Of a stretch of 64,000 nucleotides of DNA, positions 25,500-37,841 are shown in pieces; the first letter of the stretch is position 1, and the number at the start of each line of letters is the position of its first letter. A program made the position numbers and the translations under genes. Source of the DNA: Aquilaria yunnanensis (lineage: Eukaryota > Streptophyta > Magnoliopsida > Malvales > Thymelaeaceae); the NCBI GenBank assembly GCA_039654915.1, contig CM077599.1:15998501-16062500 (forward strand), given 5' to 3'. The notes beneath the pieces were generated by a model that was given only the letters and a program-made list of their open reading frames with translations, was not told the origin of the DNA and searched no databases.

Positions 25500-27500
25500 A
25501 TCAACATCTCAATTGATTGGCTTCTATTAAAAGACGCTTTGTTGGAGTATATTCATATGCCTAACAAATGTCAGAAATTATTTCATGAAGCTCTTTTTGT
25601 AAGGCAAGGAAGATGCAAGTAGAAAACATTATGTTGGAAACTTTGAACTATTCCTAAACATAAAAATGTTGCATGGATTGCTTTGAGTAAGATTTTTAAA
25701 ACTTTGGATAGGCTTGAGAGGTAGGGTATTAAGATACAAAACATGTGTTCTTTGTGAAAAATATGAGGAAACATATAGTCATTGGTTCTTTGTATTTACT
25801 TACGCTGCACAATTTTTGGGGTTTTATGATGCAATAGCTTGAGATAAGTGACATTGTAAGGATCTATATGGAAAATGTTAGGTTTATTGGCTCAAATTCA
25901 AGATGGTTAAGGATTTTGATTTTGTTTAGAATTTGGTTTTAGTTTTCCTATTTTGTTATAGTTTAAGTTTGTATATGGCCTATAAAAAGACTTATTGTGT
26001 TGGGATTTTAGCATGAGAGAAAAACCAATGTGATGAAGAGGTAAGATGTGAGGGTTTCAGGAGGAATAAGGGGTCCAGAGGTCGGAGAGAGCTAGGACAA
26101 GAAATCTTTTGAGATTCCCATATCTTGTAATTGTATGAGGGTAAAATATTGAAATTGTTAGTAGTGTATAGGAGATCCATAGGCCAGTGAGAGCACTAAG
26201 GGCATACCTTTGCTATACTTTCTATATTTTGTTCAAGTAGATTTTCTTTCATCCGTGGATGTAGGCTCGTTAAGAGCCAAACCACGTTAAATTCATTTGT
26301 GCTTGTTTGATCGTGTTTGTTATTCCGTTGTGCATGACGGGTGATTGAGGAACTTTTTTCCAACAAGTGGTATCAAAGCTTACGGTTTGGTCCTAACATG
26401 GTGGAGCTTGTGATGCGTTCTTGGTATGATGGAGCATATAATTCAATGTTTGACATGGTAAAGCATTTTGATTGCTTGGTGGAGCCCTAAGGAATCGTCT
26501 TAGGGATGTTTGACAGTGGTTACAGCATGGTACCAATGGCTCAGTACAAGTTTGAAGATTGAAAATTTTGTTCATCTGCGTTAATGCTTGTGTTGTTAAT
26601 ATTCATGATGCTTGGTTTGTGGTCATTTTCGGTTTGTTATTATTCGTGTCTTAGTGGTATTTGTCGTTCGTAGTTATGCTCGTGTTGTTCGTAGTCATTT
26701 GCGTTCGTTAATGTATTCGTGTTTTGGCAATGTTCATAGTATTCATGTCTGTGATTGTGGTTGTGATATTCATGTTGATGGTAAAAAATTTAAGCCAATG
26801 TGGAGATTGTTGAGTTTATTGACTCAAATTCAAAATGGTCAACGATTTTGATTTTATTTAGGATTTGGTTTTAATTTTTCTATATGTTTAGGATTTAGTT
26901 TTCCTATTTTGTTATGGTTTGAGTATATGTGTGGCCTATAAAAAGACTTATTATGTTGGGGTTTTAGCATGGGAAAAAACAATGTGATGAAGTGGTAAGA
27001 TGTGAGGGTTTCAGGAAGGAGGAAAGGTCCGGAGGCCAAAGAGGGTTAGGATGAGAAGCTTTTTGTGAATCTCATATCTTGTAATTGTATGAGGACAAGA
27101 TATTGAGATTGTCAATAGTGTATAGGGGATTCATAGGACAGCGTGAGCACTGAGAGCATACCTTTGTTGTAATCTTTATATTTTGTTCAAGTGAATTTTC
27201 TCTAATCTGTAAATGTAGGCTAGTTAAGAGCTAAACTATGTTAAATTCATTTGTGCTTATTTGATCGTGTTTGTTATTCCACTATGCGTAATGGGTGATT
27301 GGGGAATTTTTTTTTCAATAGAAAAGGATCTTGGTTCCTAAAAAATGTGAAAGGTAGGAAGGTGGAATATAGGATTAGAATGGTGGCATTTCTTATTGCC
27401 ATCTTCCACATATGAAGAGAGAAAAACTTCAAGATTTTTAGAAATGTGAAAAAGAAGTTTGCAAACTTAAGAAATGTCATTAAGTAAGATGTCCTAGGCA
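25500..27500 (+). pseudogene. LINE relic split by a miniature LTR element
   Basis: At 25634-25800 the plus strand encodes, with stops, TIPKHKNVAWIALSKIFKTL and then the CSLCEKYEETYSHWFF cluster. This is the zinc-binding domain found after reverse transcriptase in plant L1-type LINEs (zf-RVT). The reading stops at the LTR element inserted at 25876 and resumes after it: 27375-27470 gives RMVAFLIAIFHI followed by REKNFKIFRN, the segment that normally follows that domain. The relic thus predates the insertion. Reverse transcriptase itself is not recognisable upstream. Confidence 0.72.
25876..27320 (+). mobile_element. Miniature Copia-like LTR retrotransposon (TRIM-like, 1445 bp)
   Basis: Two LTRs (25876-26365, 490 bp; 26808-27320, 513 bp) start TGTT and end CAACA or CAATA. 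The 5-bp duplication GAAAA flanks the whole (25871-25875, 27321-27325). After the 5' LTR comes AGTGGTATCAAAGC, the initiator-methionine tRNA primer-binding site typical of plant Copia elements. Before the 3' LTR is AAGCCAATGTGGAGAT, the usual purine-tract context. The 442-bp interior has no gag or pol frame, so the element is non-autonomous. The 3' LTR holds a 20-bp internal duplication of the TTTAGGATTTGGTTTT word (about 26858-26900). Confidence 0.9.
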
Positions 27501-28127
27501 TCAACTATTTATTTATCGAATCATTCTCTGAAAAAATCAGCAACACTCCCACACCTGAATGGTTACAAAAGCCAAGGATTATTACACAGTCCTATTTTAC
27601 TCAGTTCATTAAAAGGAGACAGTTAGGAGATTTATCAGGGAGACAGTCCTAGTTTACTCAGTTCATTAGGAGGAGATCCAGTCCAACCACTCCCATTAGT
27701 AGTTCGACTATCACTTATATTGCACATCATTAATAATATCTATAAAAAGTCAAAATTGACAACATTTTGGAATGGATGTGGCATTAATGTAGAGTTATAA
27801 AAATATACTATACAAATTTATGAAGAATTTATTCATTAAATGATTTAAATATAAAGATTATATATATGTATTTTACTAAGATAAATTCATTCGCATTTAG
27901 TTTTCAATATATATATTTTGTAGAATGATTTGTGCCTAGTAACTTTAGCATTTGTTTATAGGTATATTTGATATCGTGTCCCGTTTTTTTTTTTTTTCCT
28001 GTCCTAACTAAATCACGTACCTTTATTCTATCTTAGTGGGGTCTTATACCTTATATAGCTTCTCTCATCTGAGTTCTTTCCATCACTTTTCCTGTTACTT
28101 TTAACAAAACTCGAGTAGAAAATACCC
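27501..28127. other. AT-rich intergenic DNA
   Basis: A short direct repeat is visible (GTCCTATTTTACTCAGTTCATT at about 27590 and GTCCTAGTTTACTCAGTTCATT at about 27646), with the sequence AGGAGA after each copy. Nothing else was recognised. Confidence 0.5.
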
Positions 28128-29270
28128 ACTCTAGCCCCTAGAGTTTTTTCATCATATTTGTAGCACCCTAAAACTTATTTATCTAACACTTAAACCACTA
28201 TCTTCACCATCACTCAAATAGAAGTTTTTCTCTCCTCTTACCCACACTCAATTTCATCACCTTATTCTCCTTTTTTGTCCTAGAAAGGATGCAAAAAAAA
28301 TGACAAATCAGGAAAAAAAATTGTCTCATTCACATATAAACTGGGAGCTTTGGATTTTTGTGTTCCTGGGTTTCATTAGCTACCATGGACAAGCTAAAGT
28401 TTGAAACTTCATGTGTAAATCTTGTGAATCTTAATCTGTTGTCTAGTGAAGGCCGAAAATCTGATTTTGACCCATTCGATGAGATTGTCTCGTAAATCTA
28501 TGATCAGATGGACATTAGGAGCATGAGTAGAGTGTGGCTGGAGGAATTTGTTGGGCGAGCAATGAGATTTTTAATGTCAAAATCATAATTGACGGTCACA
28601 TTGATCAATTTTTTGTTCACCCTACCAGCTAACGCTAGAGTTGGATTGGATAGAATTAACATCAACTTCGACATGGTCAACAGGGTTCAATAATTGAGTT
28701 TGTGAATGTGTCACACACAACGGCAACAAAGGCAGTGGTGGCAAAAGGCTGCGATGTGGCTGTTGCTAAAAAGGCCAAGCTTGGCTCCATTATAGTCACT
28801 GGGAAGGGTGGTGCCGTTCGAGGTAAGGAAAAATAAGAGGCCATCACCTTATGAGAGGCATTCTTGGGCCATCTAACAATGAATGAGCTTTGCTCTCTTA
28901 GAGGATGTCACAGTTGTTGGGTTTGAAGGTAGTGAAATTGAAAAAGGTTGTTTTTGTGAAGGTAAAGCAAGGATAGAGTGAGAAAATGCTCGCATCATCA
29001 CCAAATATTCCCGCCACTATCATTGTCATGATGAATCCATGTCAATTGCCACCCAGATAAATGCAAATTAATGAATTGGGCTACCATGCCATGGACAGCA
29101 GCAAGAAGGAGCTTTGACGATGTGGGAAAACGGAGAAAGAGAGAAAATTGTGTTTTAGTGATGTGGAGGGGATAGTTGAAGTGTTTTTTTTTTTATAAGA
29201 AGGATAGTTGAAGTATTGGATCTATCAATTTTAGAGTGTCAAGATAGGATGGAGAAACTTTAGGTATTAA
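28128..29270. mobile_element. Possible non-autonomous inverted-repeat element upstream of the E2 gene
   Basis: The arm at about 28130-28215 (CTAGAGTTTTTTCATCATAT, then CACCCTAAAACTTATTTATC) is similar to the reverse complement of about 29190-29268 (CTAAAGTTTCTCCATCCTAT, then CACTCTAAAATTGATAGATC). Between them lies about 900 bp of mixed-composition DNA, including short open stretches at 28384-28495 and 28690-28830 that could be captured gene fragments. No target duplication could be defined, so the boundaries and class are uncertain. Confidence 0.45.
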
Positions 29271-29452
29271 ATTGCAAGTTTTGTTTAAAGTAACGGGAAG
29301 TGCAGGAAGCTATGCGACCATGCATCGATATAAGTTTTTTGACCAAATGCTTTTTATCCCGTATTGGCCAGTAGATTTTTATCGTTTACGCTCTCCGGAA
29401 GAAGACCCAGAAGCCAACCTTCGCTCACTGTATCACTCTCGCTGCTCAAGCC

Positions 29453-31933
29453 ATGATCAGCTCCTCCGCTCAATCACGAAAGGTCTCGACTTCTTTCTCT
29501 TTCTTCTGTTTTTCCAATTCCTTGGTTCCATGGTTCTAACTCGTTGTCGGGTTTTTCCGATGCTATTGACTTTTGTTGGGTATTTTATTCTTTTTTAATC
29601 GCTTAGACTTTAAGCAAGATCGCTTGCAATCGACTCCAGAAAGAGCTCGCAGAGTGGCAGGTTAATCCACCGGCGGGATTTAAGCACAAGGTCACCGACA
29701 ATCTCCAGAGGTCTTCTCCTTATTCTTTTTACTTTTAACTTTTTTCTACCGCCCTTAAAAATATTCGCTCGTTAGTCTGGTTGTTTCGATTCTCGTGTTT
29801 TAAAGAACTGAAATATGTTCTCGTGGTAACCTGCTCGATCCTTGTGGGTAAAAGATGGATAATTGAAGTCAACGGAGCTCCTGGGACGCTCTATGCCAAT
29901 GAAACTTATCAGCTTCAAGTTGATTTCCCCGAGCATTACCCCATGGAGGCACCGCAGGTTTTCTTACTTCTTATTTCTTTGTCCCTCTCTCCTTTTAATT
30001 TCTTGATATTTTGATAGAACTTCTAGAAGCAAAATTTACTGTTATGCAAGTAACCTTTTAGTTATCAATGATGAATTTGTGAATTAAGGGTTTGTTGATT
30101 GCTTGAGTTGATGATTGATGTCTTTGAGATTCTGTCGATTATTTTAATGGATGAGTTAACAAAAGGTGCTAATTTCCATCCATAATTAGCCATGTTCAGT
30201 TTAAAGTTGGAAGTACTCATGGGCGATTGCAATTGTTTCCACTCTATTCTAGATCAGAAATGACCTGGAAAAGATTACAGTAGTTGGTTGGAAGTATGCG
30301 TGTGCATTTGCAACTGTTTTCAAGTTATTCTAGATCAGAAATTACTTCAGAAATATCATTGTTCACTATTAATTTCTTTCCAATAAACATTCCTTTTGAT
30401 GCTTGTGTATCAACCTCTTATTTCTGATTTCTTACATGTGTATTTTTTTTCTGTTCTTTTATTTTTTTGATTGAGCAGGTGATTTTTGTTCCTCCAGCAC
30501 CGTTGCATCCTCATATTTATAGCAATGGACATATTTGTTTAGGTATTGCCTGATCTGTTTCTCCCATGGATTTTCTTTAAGTTTCTTTGTTTGCAATGAA
30601 ATTATATGGTACTTATCATCTGCTTGCGTTTTTTTATCATATATTCTGCCCTTTCAGATCAAATAAGCAAAAGTTTTTTGCTCACTTTGTCCTCGTTGAT
30701 CTGGTTATTTTCTGGGTTATGTATGGCTGTTGCTCTTTATTGAGCTATGGTGATTCATCAATGGATGTGCTTTTGCTATCTAGCTGTGATGACAAGTGGA
30801 GATGCTATCCAGTAGAATCATGGGGTTCAATGATCTCATAATGTGATTTTCTGGATTTCCTTTTCTTTTCAAGAAATGATTTTCTGGAATTCTGCAGTTA
30901 AGACTCAGACGTTCTCTCTGCAAGTATGCATCTATAAGTTGTAAATGTTTTTGCAATCATGCCATGCTTACAGGTGTTTGATTTTTTTTTTTTTTTGGTG
31001 GGGGGAGGGGGGACTTCCATAGTTGTTTATCATGTGTGTACTGTGTGTGTCTGGCAAAGCAGCCAACTACTGAAGTTCGGGATGGTACGATCAATGTGCA
31101 ATGTATACAGTTATGACCATATTTGGACATGGATATAGCTTGTTCGAAGGAGCATCATCCTATCTTGTATGTGCTAAGATGAGATGGTGAAGCTGATATT
31201 GCATGGCTGTGTCTAGTACTTTGTTTATCATGACAAATTAATCTTTGATGGGGGGGACTTAAATAGCAGAGAAGATAATAATAATAAACATCGTTCTGTG
31301 CTTGGTATTTTTACTGCCTCCATTCCTTCCTTTCTCGTGACACATTTCATGCTTTGGTAGAGCCTTTTTTAGACTTGTAACGGTAAAAGAATCTTCATGT
31401 CTTTTTTGTCATTGCAACAGATTTAGATGAATCAAGTCCATCAGTTTCTGGATATTATTCTAGGAAAAGCTCATGACACTGTATTCTCAGTTTTGTCATT
31501 TTCTGTTTGGTCAATTATCTCACACCTTGATTTCCTATATCCACTTGTTAACTGGTACATGCAGATATTTTGTATGACTCTTGGTCCCCAGCGATGACTG
31601 TGAGTTCTATCTGCATCAGCATTCTGTCCATGTTATCGAGCTCAACTGTGAAGGTTTTTTGTCATCTTCCTTTGTTTACTATCTCATATTCACTTGTATT
31701 TGTTGAAGCGAACTTCCTTTGTCTGTTGTTATTGGTTTTGATCTCTAAGACTTGTGGCTAACCATAAAGGTTTCTGGCCATTAAGCTTAGAGACAAAACC
31801 TTTCAAAGCCTAGTTATTTACAGCCCTTGGTTTGCAGCAACGCCCGACCGATAATGACCGCTATGTGAAGAATTGCCGGAATGGCAGGTCGCCAAAGGAG
31901 ACGAGATGGTGGTTCCATGATGACAAAGTGTAA
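29453..31933 (+). CDS. Ubiquitin-conjugating enzyme E2 (UBC16/17/18 type)
   Basis: Six exons give 161 residues: 29453-29482, 29607-29710, 29855-29957, 30479-30542, 31565-31653 and 31838-31933 (TAA). The enzyme accepts ubiquitin from E1 on a cysteine and passes it on with an E3. The UBC fold is complete: LQKELAEWQVNPPAGFKHKV, then WIIEVNGAPGTLYANE, FPEHYPMEAPQ, and the active-site segment HPHIYSNGHICLDILYDSWS with catalytic Cys99. The usual HPN triad is HPH here, as I recall for this branch. The tail (QRPTDNDRYVKNCRNGRSP KETRWWFHDDKV) is the signature of the plant UBC15-18 group, and 161 residues is its normal length. I chose the ATG at 29453 because it gives the short family N-terminus; the ATG at 29272 starts an upstream frame ending in intron 1. 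Confidence 0.95.
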
Positions 31934-32589
31934 TATTGTGGACACACTGTGTTACAGCACATGTTGATAAACTGAGGACAGAAAATGCTATCTGTGAAGG
32001 GCCATGGGAAAGGGAGGCCGGCTTCATTCATGTTTTGTTATAACTTCTATTGCTCTGAATGTTCCAAGGACAAGGACTAGTCCTTGTATGATCTTGCCTG
32101 CTTGGAAAAATTATTGGTAGTACTGGTAGTGGAGTAATATAATTATATATCATGATCGTTGATCAAGACATTCCTGGAAGATTCTGGACCTGTTGGCTGT
32201 TGGGCTATGTTTGGGGGCCCACGTTCAGCAATTTGAGCAGGATCGTATTCCAGTCAAACTTTCAGTTTCTTTTTGTCGAATCCTGGAAATCCATCCGCTT
32301 TTTTGCTGCACAATCAAAAGATTCAGAACTGGGACTCTCGACTCATTCTTGTTATAATACATTTCTCACCCCATCAAATTTAGAACCCATTTTAAAATGA
32401 CTAAAACAGAAAATATGTGAAATTTTAAAATTCGAATTGATATTTTCCCCTAACAAGACAATGAAGAAGGTTCTTGATCAAAACGAAGGTCATTTTGCTA
32501 CTGATGCTTCCTAGGCCGTGATCCAACTAGTGCTCTTTGGGTCTTCGAAATATAATAATAAGGTGGAAGTGTTATCTAGGTGTGACTAA
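31934..32589. other. 3' flank of the E2 gene
   Basis: The E2 3' untranslated region is expected here. Nothing else was recognised. The frame at 32152-32400 has no domain. Confidence 0.45.
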
Positions 32590-32668
32590 AAATCAATTCC
32601 TTTTAATTTAAGTTAGCTTAATTTAAAATGATTTATTTTTATATTTTTTTTTTGTTTAGAACTAATTT

Positions 32669-32860
32669 GGCCAAAATCCCCATTGCTACCCTGAATTATG
32701 CTCACTCGGACACTTTCAACCCTGAACTACCGAATGGATCAAATTGAACCTTCAACTTTGAAAACTCAAACAGTGTAGTCCTTTAACTCAAACACGATCG
32801 CATGTGGTGTCACGTGACATGAATGGCGTCACTTGGTTAACGGAGCAGCAACAACTGGGT
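32669..32860 (+). repeat. MULE left terminal inverted repeat (192 bp)
   Basis: It contains ACACGATCGCATGTGGTGTC and GTCACTTGGTTAACGGAGCA, which pair with the right repeat with only scattered mismatches. Confidence 0.93.
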
Positions 32861-32992
32861 ATTTAAAGGCAAACCAACAATTGAGGGCTTTAAAATCTCA
32901 ATTTGATTGAAAACCCTAAATCCCAATATGTTCTTGCTTTTGGTTGATCGATTACTGATAGTAGAAGTTCGGTGAAATTAGCAAGTGACCAG

Positions 32993-33626
32993 ATGATGTC
33001 AAGTTACAAATCATCATCGGCGAAAAGTGGAAGGGAAGAAGAAGACAGTAGAAAGGAAGGCCTGTATGTAGTTGTGGAGAAAAGACGATCTAGTTCGTTG
33101 CACGACAAGAGAACGAGAATTGGGGCAGAAGGTTCTTTAGGTGCATAAATTATAAGGTACACATGATATATGGGCACGACAAGAGAATGAGAACCAGGTT
33201 AAAAGGTTCTTTAGGTGCATAAATTATAAGGTACGCGTGATATATGGTTTTGAAATTTGAATTGTATTGAGAAATGTTGTGATTCTGCCATGTACTCATC
33301 TGGTGGAGATAAATTTACAGAGAAATCCCAAGTGTTTTTTCTAGTGGATTGATGAGGAGTTTTCTAAACGTGCAAAATAGGTCATAAAGGAAGGAAGAGT
33401 GTGGGAGAAGGTGCTGGAAGCAGAGATAATAAAGATGAAACGACACACAAAAAAGGAGCCAATGTGTGACATAGACAGAGAGAACATAAAGGTGAGTGAG
33501 AATGAAAGGTTGGTGCGAATTCAGACGGAAGTTGACCAATTAATTAGAAGAATTGTGTGGCTTTTGGTTGTTGTATTTGTGGTTGGGATATTGAATAGAT
33601 TTCTGGTGGGTATAATGGTGGAGTGA
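32993..33626 (+). pseudogene. GRF-type zinc finger / transmembrane gene inside the MULE, decayed
   Basis: In one frame, 33065-33160 gives CSCGEKTI, a stop, then FVARQENENWGRRFFRCINYK: the CxCG...(N)(P)GRRFFxCxxY core of a GRF zinc finger. Further on, 33324-33623 gives NPKCFF, a stop, WIDEEFSKRAK, a stop, then a charged helix. It ends in the hydrophobic segment VWLLVVVFVVGILNRFLVGI, a probable C-terminal membrane anchor. The family layout is a finger, a coiled helix and a terminal membrane segment. A 74-bp tandem duplication (33101-33174, 33175-33248) repeats the GRRFFRC part and shifts the frame. With three stops and this frameshift it is a pseudogene, unless splicing removes them. It is divergent from the transposase. 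Partner and role are unknown. Confidence 0.72.
33101..33248 (+). repeat. 74-bp tandem duplication in the GRF gene
   Basis: CACGACAAGAGAA begins at 33101 and again at 33175; both units contain GGTTCTTTAGGTGCATAAAT and end with GATATATGG. The unit is not a multiple of three, so it breaks the reading frame. Confidence 0.92.
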
Positions 33627-33639
33627 ATTGTTAGTCAAA

Positions 33640-35080
33640 GGGGTTATTGTGGAGTGAATGCTGTGAGAGTACAATTGTTGTTGTCTTGGCTGGTGATACA
33701 GAAAATAGGTGGGGTTGCTTTTTTTTTTTTTTTGTATGTTAAAGGTAGTAGAATGTGCATGCCAAAATTTTGGTATTGTTGGGAATTGTATTTGTGAAGT
33801 AATTGTATGGACCCTATCAGAGTATAAATGGAAACTTTGAATTTTTCCAAATTTATGACTTTCATTGGAGATGTTAAAGGTTGAGAAGCAGTGTATTGAC
33901 ATAGTTTGTTAAAGTTGTTGAGAGAGACAATAACACTTAACTGTAGTTTGTGACCAAAACCAAAACAGGTGAAAAGAGCAGTTGTTGAGCTGAGCAAAAC
34001 ACTTATATTCTAATAAGTTAGAAATGTTTCAGAGAGAAATTAAACATCACAAAATTGATACTTGGTTACTACGTCTTTTAACCCATTTGGATTGCTAAAA
34101 GTGAAACTATTGTTTGACCTGCCATGGATAAAACATGTGCAGAACAACAGCAGAACTTGCAAGACTTCTACATGTTAAATTAGGAAACTTGAGATGAAAC
34201 TAGGCACTAAGAGCTTCAGAGTGTGAAACACCAAAAATAAACAAAGGGTTCTTTCCATCCATTCTCTTTTTTCAGTGATCCAAAAAAACAACTTTGTGCC
34301 AAAACTTATCCCCGAATAATACATGTGCAACCCAATTTATTGTAGTAGCCAAGTAGTAGCCACAAAACTTAGTTGCAGACAAAAACACATGCACAAAGAA
34401 CAAGTATTAATGAAGCTGCAGCTTAAAAACATAGCCATAAAAGAACACATCCAAGTCATAAAAATACTGCCATTTAATAACTGGAAGCCATTAAAACACT
34501 GCCATAAAAGCACACTAGTCTGTGCAACTTCATTTGTTGCATATATAACAAAAGCCTCCCTAAACCTCTTAGCTCTTGTTGCATACCTAACAAACCAAAT
34601 AACCAATAACATGTATAGACCAATAACTTTCCACAATCCTAATTAATGTAATATCTTGTTTTTAGCAACTGAGCTAACACAAAAAATCGGGACCAAGCAC
34701 TGCGTTTCTCGCGCCTCTTAATTGGACTACTTCATCCTTGCTGAGTACTGGTTCCAGCTGTAGGACTGCTATTGTTAACAGTCGATACACTGAGTCTTTG
34801 TCTTTTATTACCTGCAAGGCATACACCTACTCCCTTATCAGTTGGGATTGAAAGTATATGATAGCCACAAACCAAATGTTAGCTCAAACACCAATAGCAA
34901 CTATAAGAAAAAAACTTTTTGAACTATTGTTTTACCTGAGACAGCTGTGAAGTCCTACAAATTGATTCTTGTGTGGGATTAGCCCACAATAGGAATGAAT
35001 TAGCATAAAACAATAATAATCTCGCATAAAGCAATAATGACCATAGACAAGAAAATAGTTTATTTAGAATAACTAGTGGA
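33640..35080. other. Non-coding interior of the MULE
   Basis: AT-rich, between the two genes of the element. The open frames at 33540-33997 (-) and 34323-34646 (+) are low-complexity and have no domain. Confidence 0.5.
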
Positions 35081-35084
35081 ACCT

Positions 35085-37841
35085 TTAGATATAATTAAGC
35101 ATAAACCGTACATCTTTCAAGGGGCATCTTCTTTTGTTGTGGTCAACACTTTTGCATATGGTGCAATGCATTGTGCGGCCATGTCTTGATAACTTTGTAT
35201 TTTCTTTTTTTGGCTCATTTCTAGATTTTTTTTCTCTTGGTCCTTGGCCTACTTGGCATTGCCCGCTGAATTGGAGGCATCACCTTGCTGAGCCCACTAT
35301 CTTGCCAAAAGTCCTCTCTAGGCATCAGTTGAATGACATGTCTATAAGCAACCACAAACTTTTCTTTCTTGTACCAATGGCTGGTGTAATTCTTGGGATC
35401 ATATTTCTTGTACAAAATGGCCCAATTAAGTGAGCACAATGTATGCCAGAAAGTTCTCATTCATGGCATGTACAATGTTTTTGTTCAAGCTTAACTGCAT
35501 GGGTTATTCTACCAAAGCTCACCTCATACCCATCCTCACCATTCCAATTCACCCTTCACTTGAAGCTTTCAGATGTATTATCATTTAAAATGTTCAGTAT
35601 GTTCTTCCCATAATTATCTCTCCATTTGGAAAAAAAGCCCTTCTTTGTACAGTCCTCTCAAGTACATACACCCTTATATCTTCGAGTATTTGATATGATG
35701 GGCTTGTTTCTAGCACCAATAAGGATGAAATTGAAAGCCTCTACACCATTATTATCAACAGAATCACACTTAATTCCACTGTTGAAATACGCCCTGCACC
35801 ATGCCTTCGGATCCACACAAGTCGCAGCTTTGGCTGCACCAGGCTTTAACTTCTCTAATTCTTCCAATTTTCTTGTTAGAGTGGGTTCATTTGCGGCCTT
35901 TGTCATCGCATAAAATGCAATCTTCAAATAATCCCCTTTAAATTTTGGATACCAATTTGAATAAATATGGTGTGCACATAGATTTAGTCCAGCCTTTAGG
36001 AAGATGTCTACTACTGCATTTAACAACCCATACACGCAAACCAATAATTTTTAGAGCACAAGTTCTAAAAACACCATAACCATAAATTTTGATCTTTATT
36101 GATCTTAAACACTTATTAACTTACCTTTTGCTGGTTAGACATGAAACACAAATTTTTGCCATTTGTACTTCTAATATCAACCTTTAGGAGCTCTAAAAAC
36201 CATTTCCAAGATGTAGTAGACTCAACCTTCACAACTACCCAAGCCAGTGGAAAGACTTGGTTATTTGCATCCTTGCCTACAGCCGAGAGAAGTTGCCACT
36301 TCATGACCCTATTCAAAAAGCACCAATCAAGACCTCAATAATACCTACAACCTTCAAAGAAGCCTCTCTTTAATGCATCTAAACAAAATGTAAAATCTTT
36401 TAAACACTGATGGACCTTCATCTCCCTGATTGTCAACCTGAATATCAAAACTAGTCCTGGGATTAGATGCAACCAATGCCTTGGCATAATCATGAAGCTT
36501 TTTATACTCGACACATATATCTCTTTGTAGCTTCTTCATTATCTTTACTTTTGCTCTTTTCCATTGATTCATTGACACATCAATCTATAACTCAGTCCTA
36601 ATTATGTCTGTATATAACTTGGCTTTACATCGGGATGAATATATATTAGACCTTCATAAGTTTTTGCAATCCATGTTTGATTAGCACCAGAAAATTTAAA
36701 TACTTTATTGCAACCATGTTGATCAATATACTTCTTCACCATAAAGTATTTCTTGTTGTTATGTTCTTCATAAGATACAAAAAAGTAGCCATGGGCACTT
36801 TGTATACTTACAACTAACTCTTACCTGAGTACACTCATTTTTTAGGAACATGATGTCACGCTTTTCAGCAATGCAATACTTCTTCAGTGCCATTTTTACC
36901 TTCCTATAATCAGTAAAAACCATTCCTACAAAGAATTTCAATTATTTAGCTTTCTCATCAAACATTGGGAATTGATGTCTTCATTTTCACAAAATTGATT
37001 CACTTTCTTCACTTGATGAGTATAAACTGCCATCATCTGAGTGTCTAGACAATATACTTTATTGGCCGCCTCTTTATCATCACCTTCTCCAATTCCATGG
37101 GTTTAAAATTTTCCTAGGCTTAGCTGTGAAGTGAAGAAGCTATTTACCCTTTGTATTCCCAACCTTATCTCTTCATCTTCACTCCTACATAGGGCATTGT
37201 GAATCCCATTCAACTCAAGCTCACACTCTTTCACTAGATCTTCACCCTCTTCATTATCTGAGCCTTCATTCTCATCACTATCCATGCTGCCCCCTTACTC
37301 TCATTATTATACGTGGCTAGAACTTCATGGTTGGGTATATTACTTTCTCCAAAATCATGTCCTTCTACGTTACTAGTGGTCCTTTCGGCAGCCAATACCT
37401 TGTCATTATTAACCAACCATTCTTCACTATGTTCAATGTAAAATTCCACTCTACCTTTTCTCATGCCACAAGATAACAAGATAACATTTCCAACAAACCA
37501 CCATTGTCACTTATACACCTTAAGCCAACATCTAGGGGTTGAGATGAAATCTTGAAGTATATTAAGTTTATATATGCATCTTTGTACCCCAATTCTTGCA
37601 ACATTGTACTGACTGACAATAAGAAAAATTTATCTTTTTCAACCTTAGCAACATTGATGTCAAATTCTAGATATTTCACACTAGGCTCTTTAATTAGTAC
37701 ACCAACATGACAAAGTTTAATAACCACTTCGTTCGACATTTGAACCTTAGCAACATTGATGTCAAATCCCAGATATTTCACACTAGGCTCTTTAATTAGT
37801 ACACCAACATGACAAAGTTTGATAACCACTTCGTTCGACAT
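35085..37841 (-). pseudogene. MULE transposase (MURA type), decayed
   Basis: Read on the minus strand, the N-terminal part (37841-37460) begins MSNEVVIKLCHVGV. An acidic linker (37280-37110, DSDENEGSDNEEGED) follows. The catalytic region has GLDWCF, WQLLSAVGKDANNQVFPLAW and FMSNQQK (36350-36120), the stretch carrying the first catalytic acidic residues in MULE transposases. Then come CAHHIYSNWYPKFKG, WCRAYFNSGIKCD and ARNKPIISN (35980-35690). The C-terminus has a SWIM-like finger (CTCHE, stop, ELSGIHCAH near 35440) and a zinc knuckle CTICKSVDHNKRRC (about 35165-35110). Multiple stops and at least one frameshift (near 36400) mean no active enzyme. An intron is likely between 36115 and 36045, after the NQQK motif. 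Confidence 0.88.

Noticed and set aside
29272..29598. ATG at 29272 as the E2 start
   Set aside because: That frame differs from the E2 frame and runs into intron 1. ATG 29453 gives the 161-residue length and N-terminus of the family.
34323..34646. Overlapping frames of about 100 codons on both strands in the MULE
   Set aside because: AT-rich, low-information translations without similarity to MULE proteins; probably chance.
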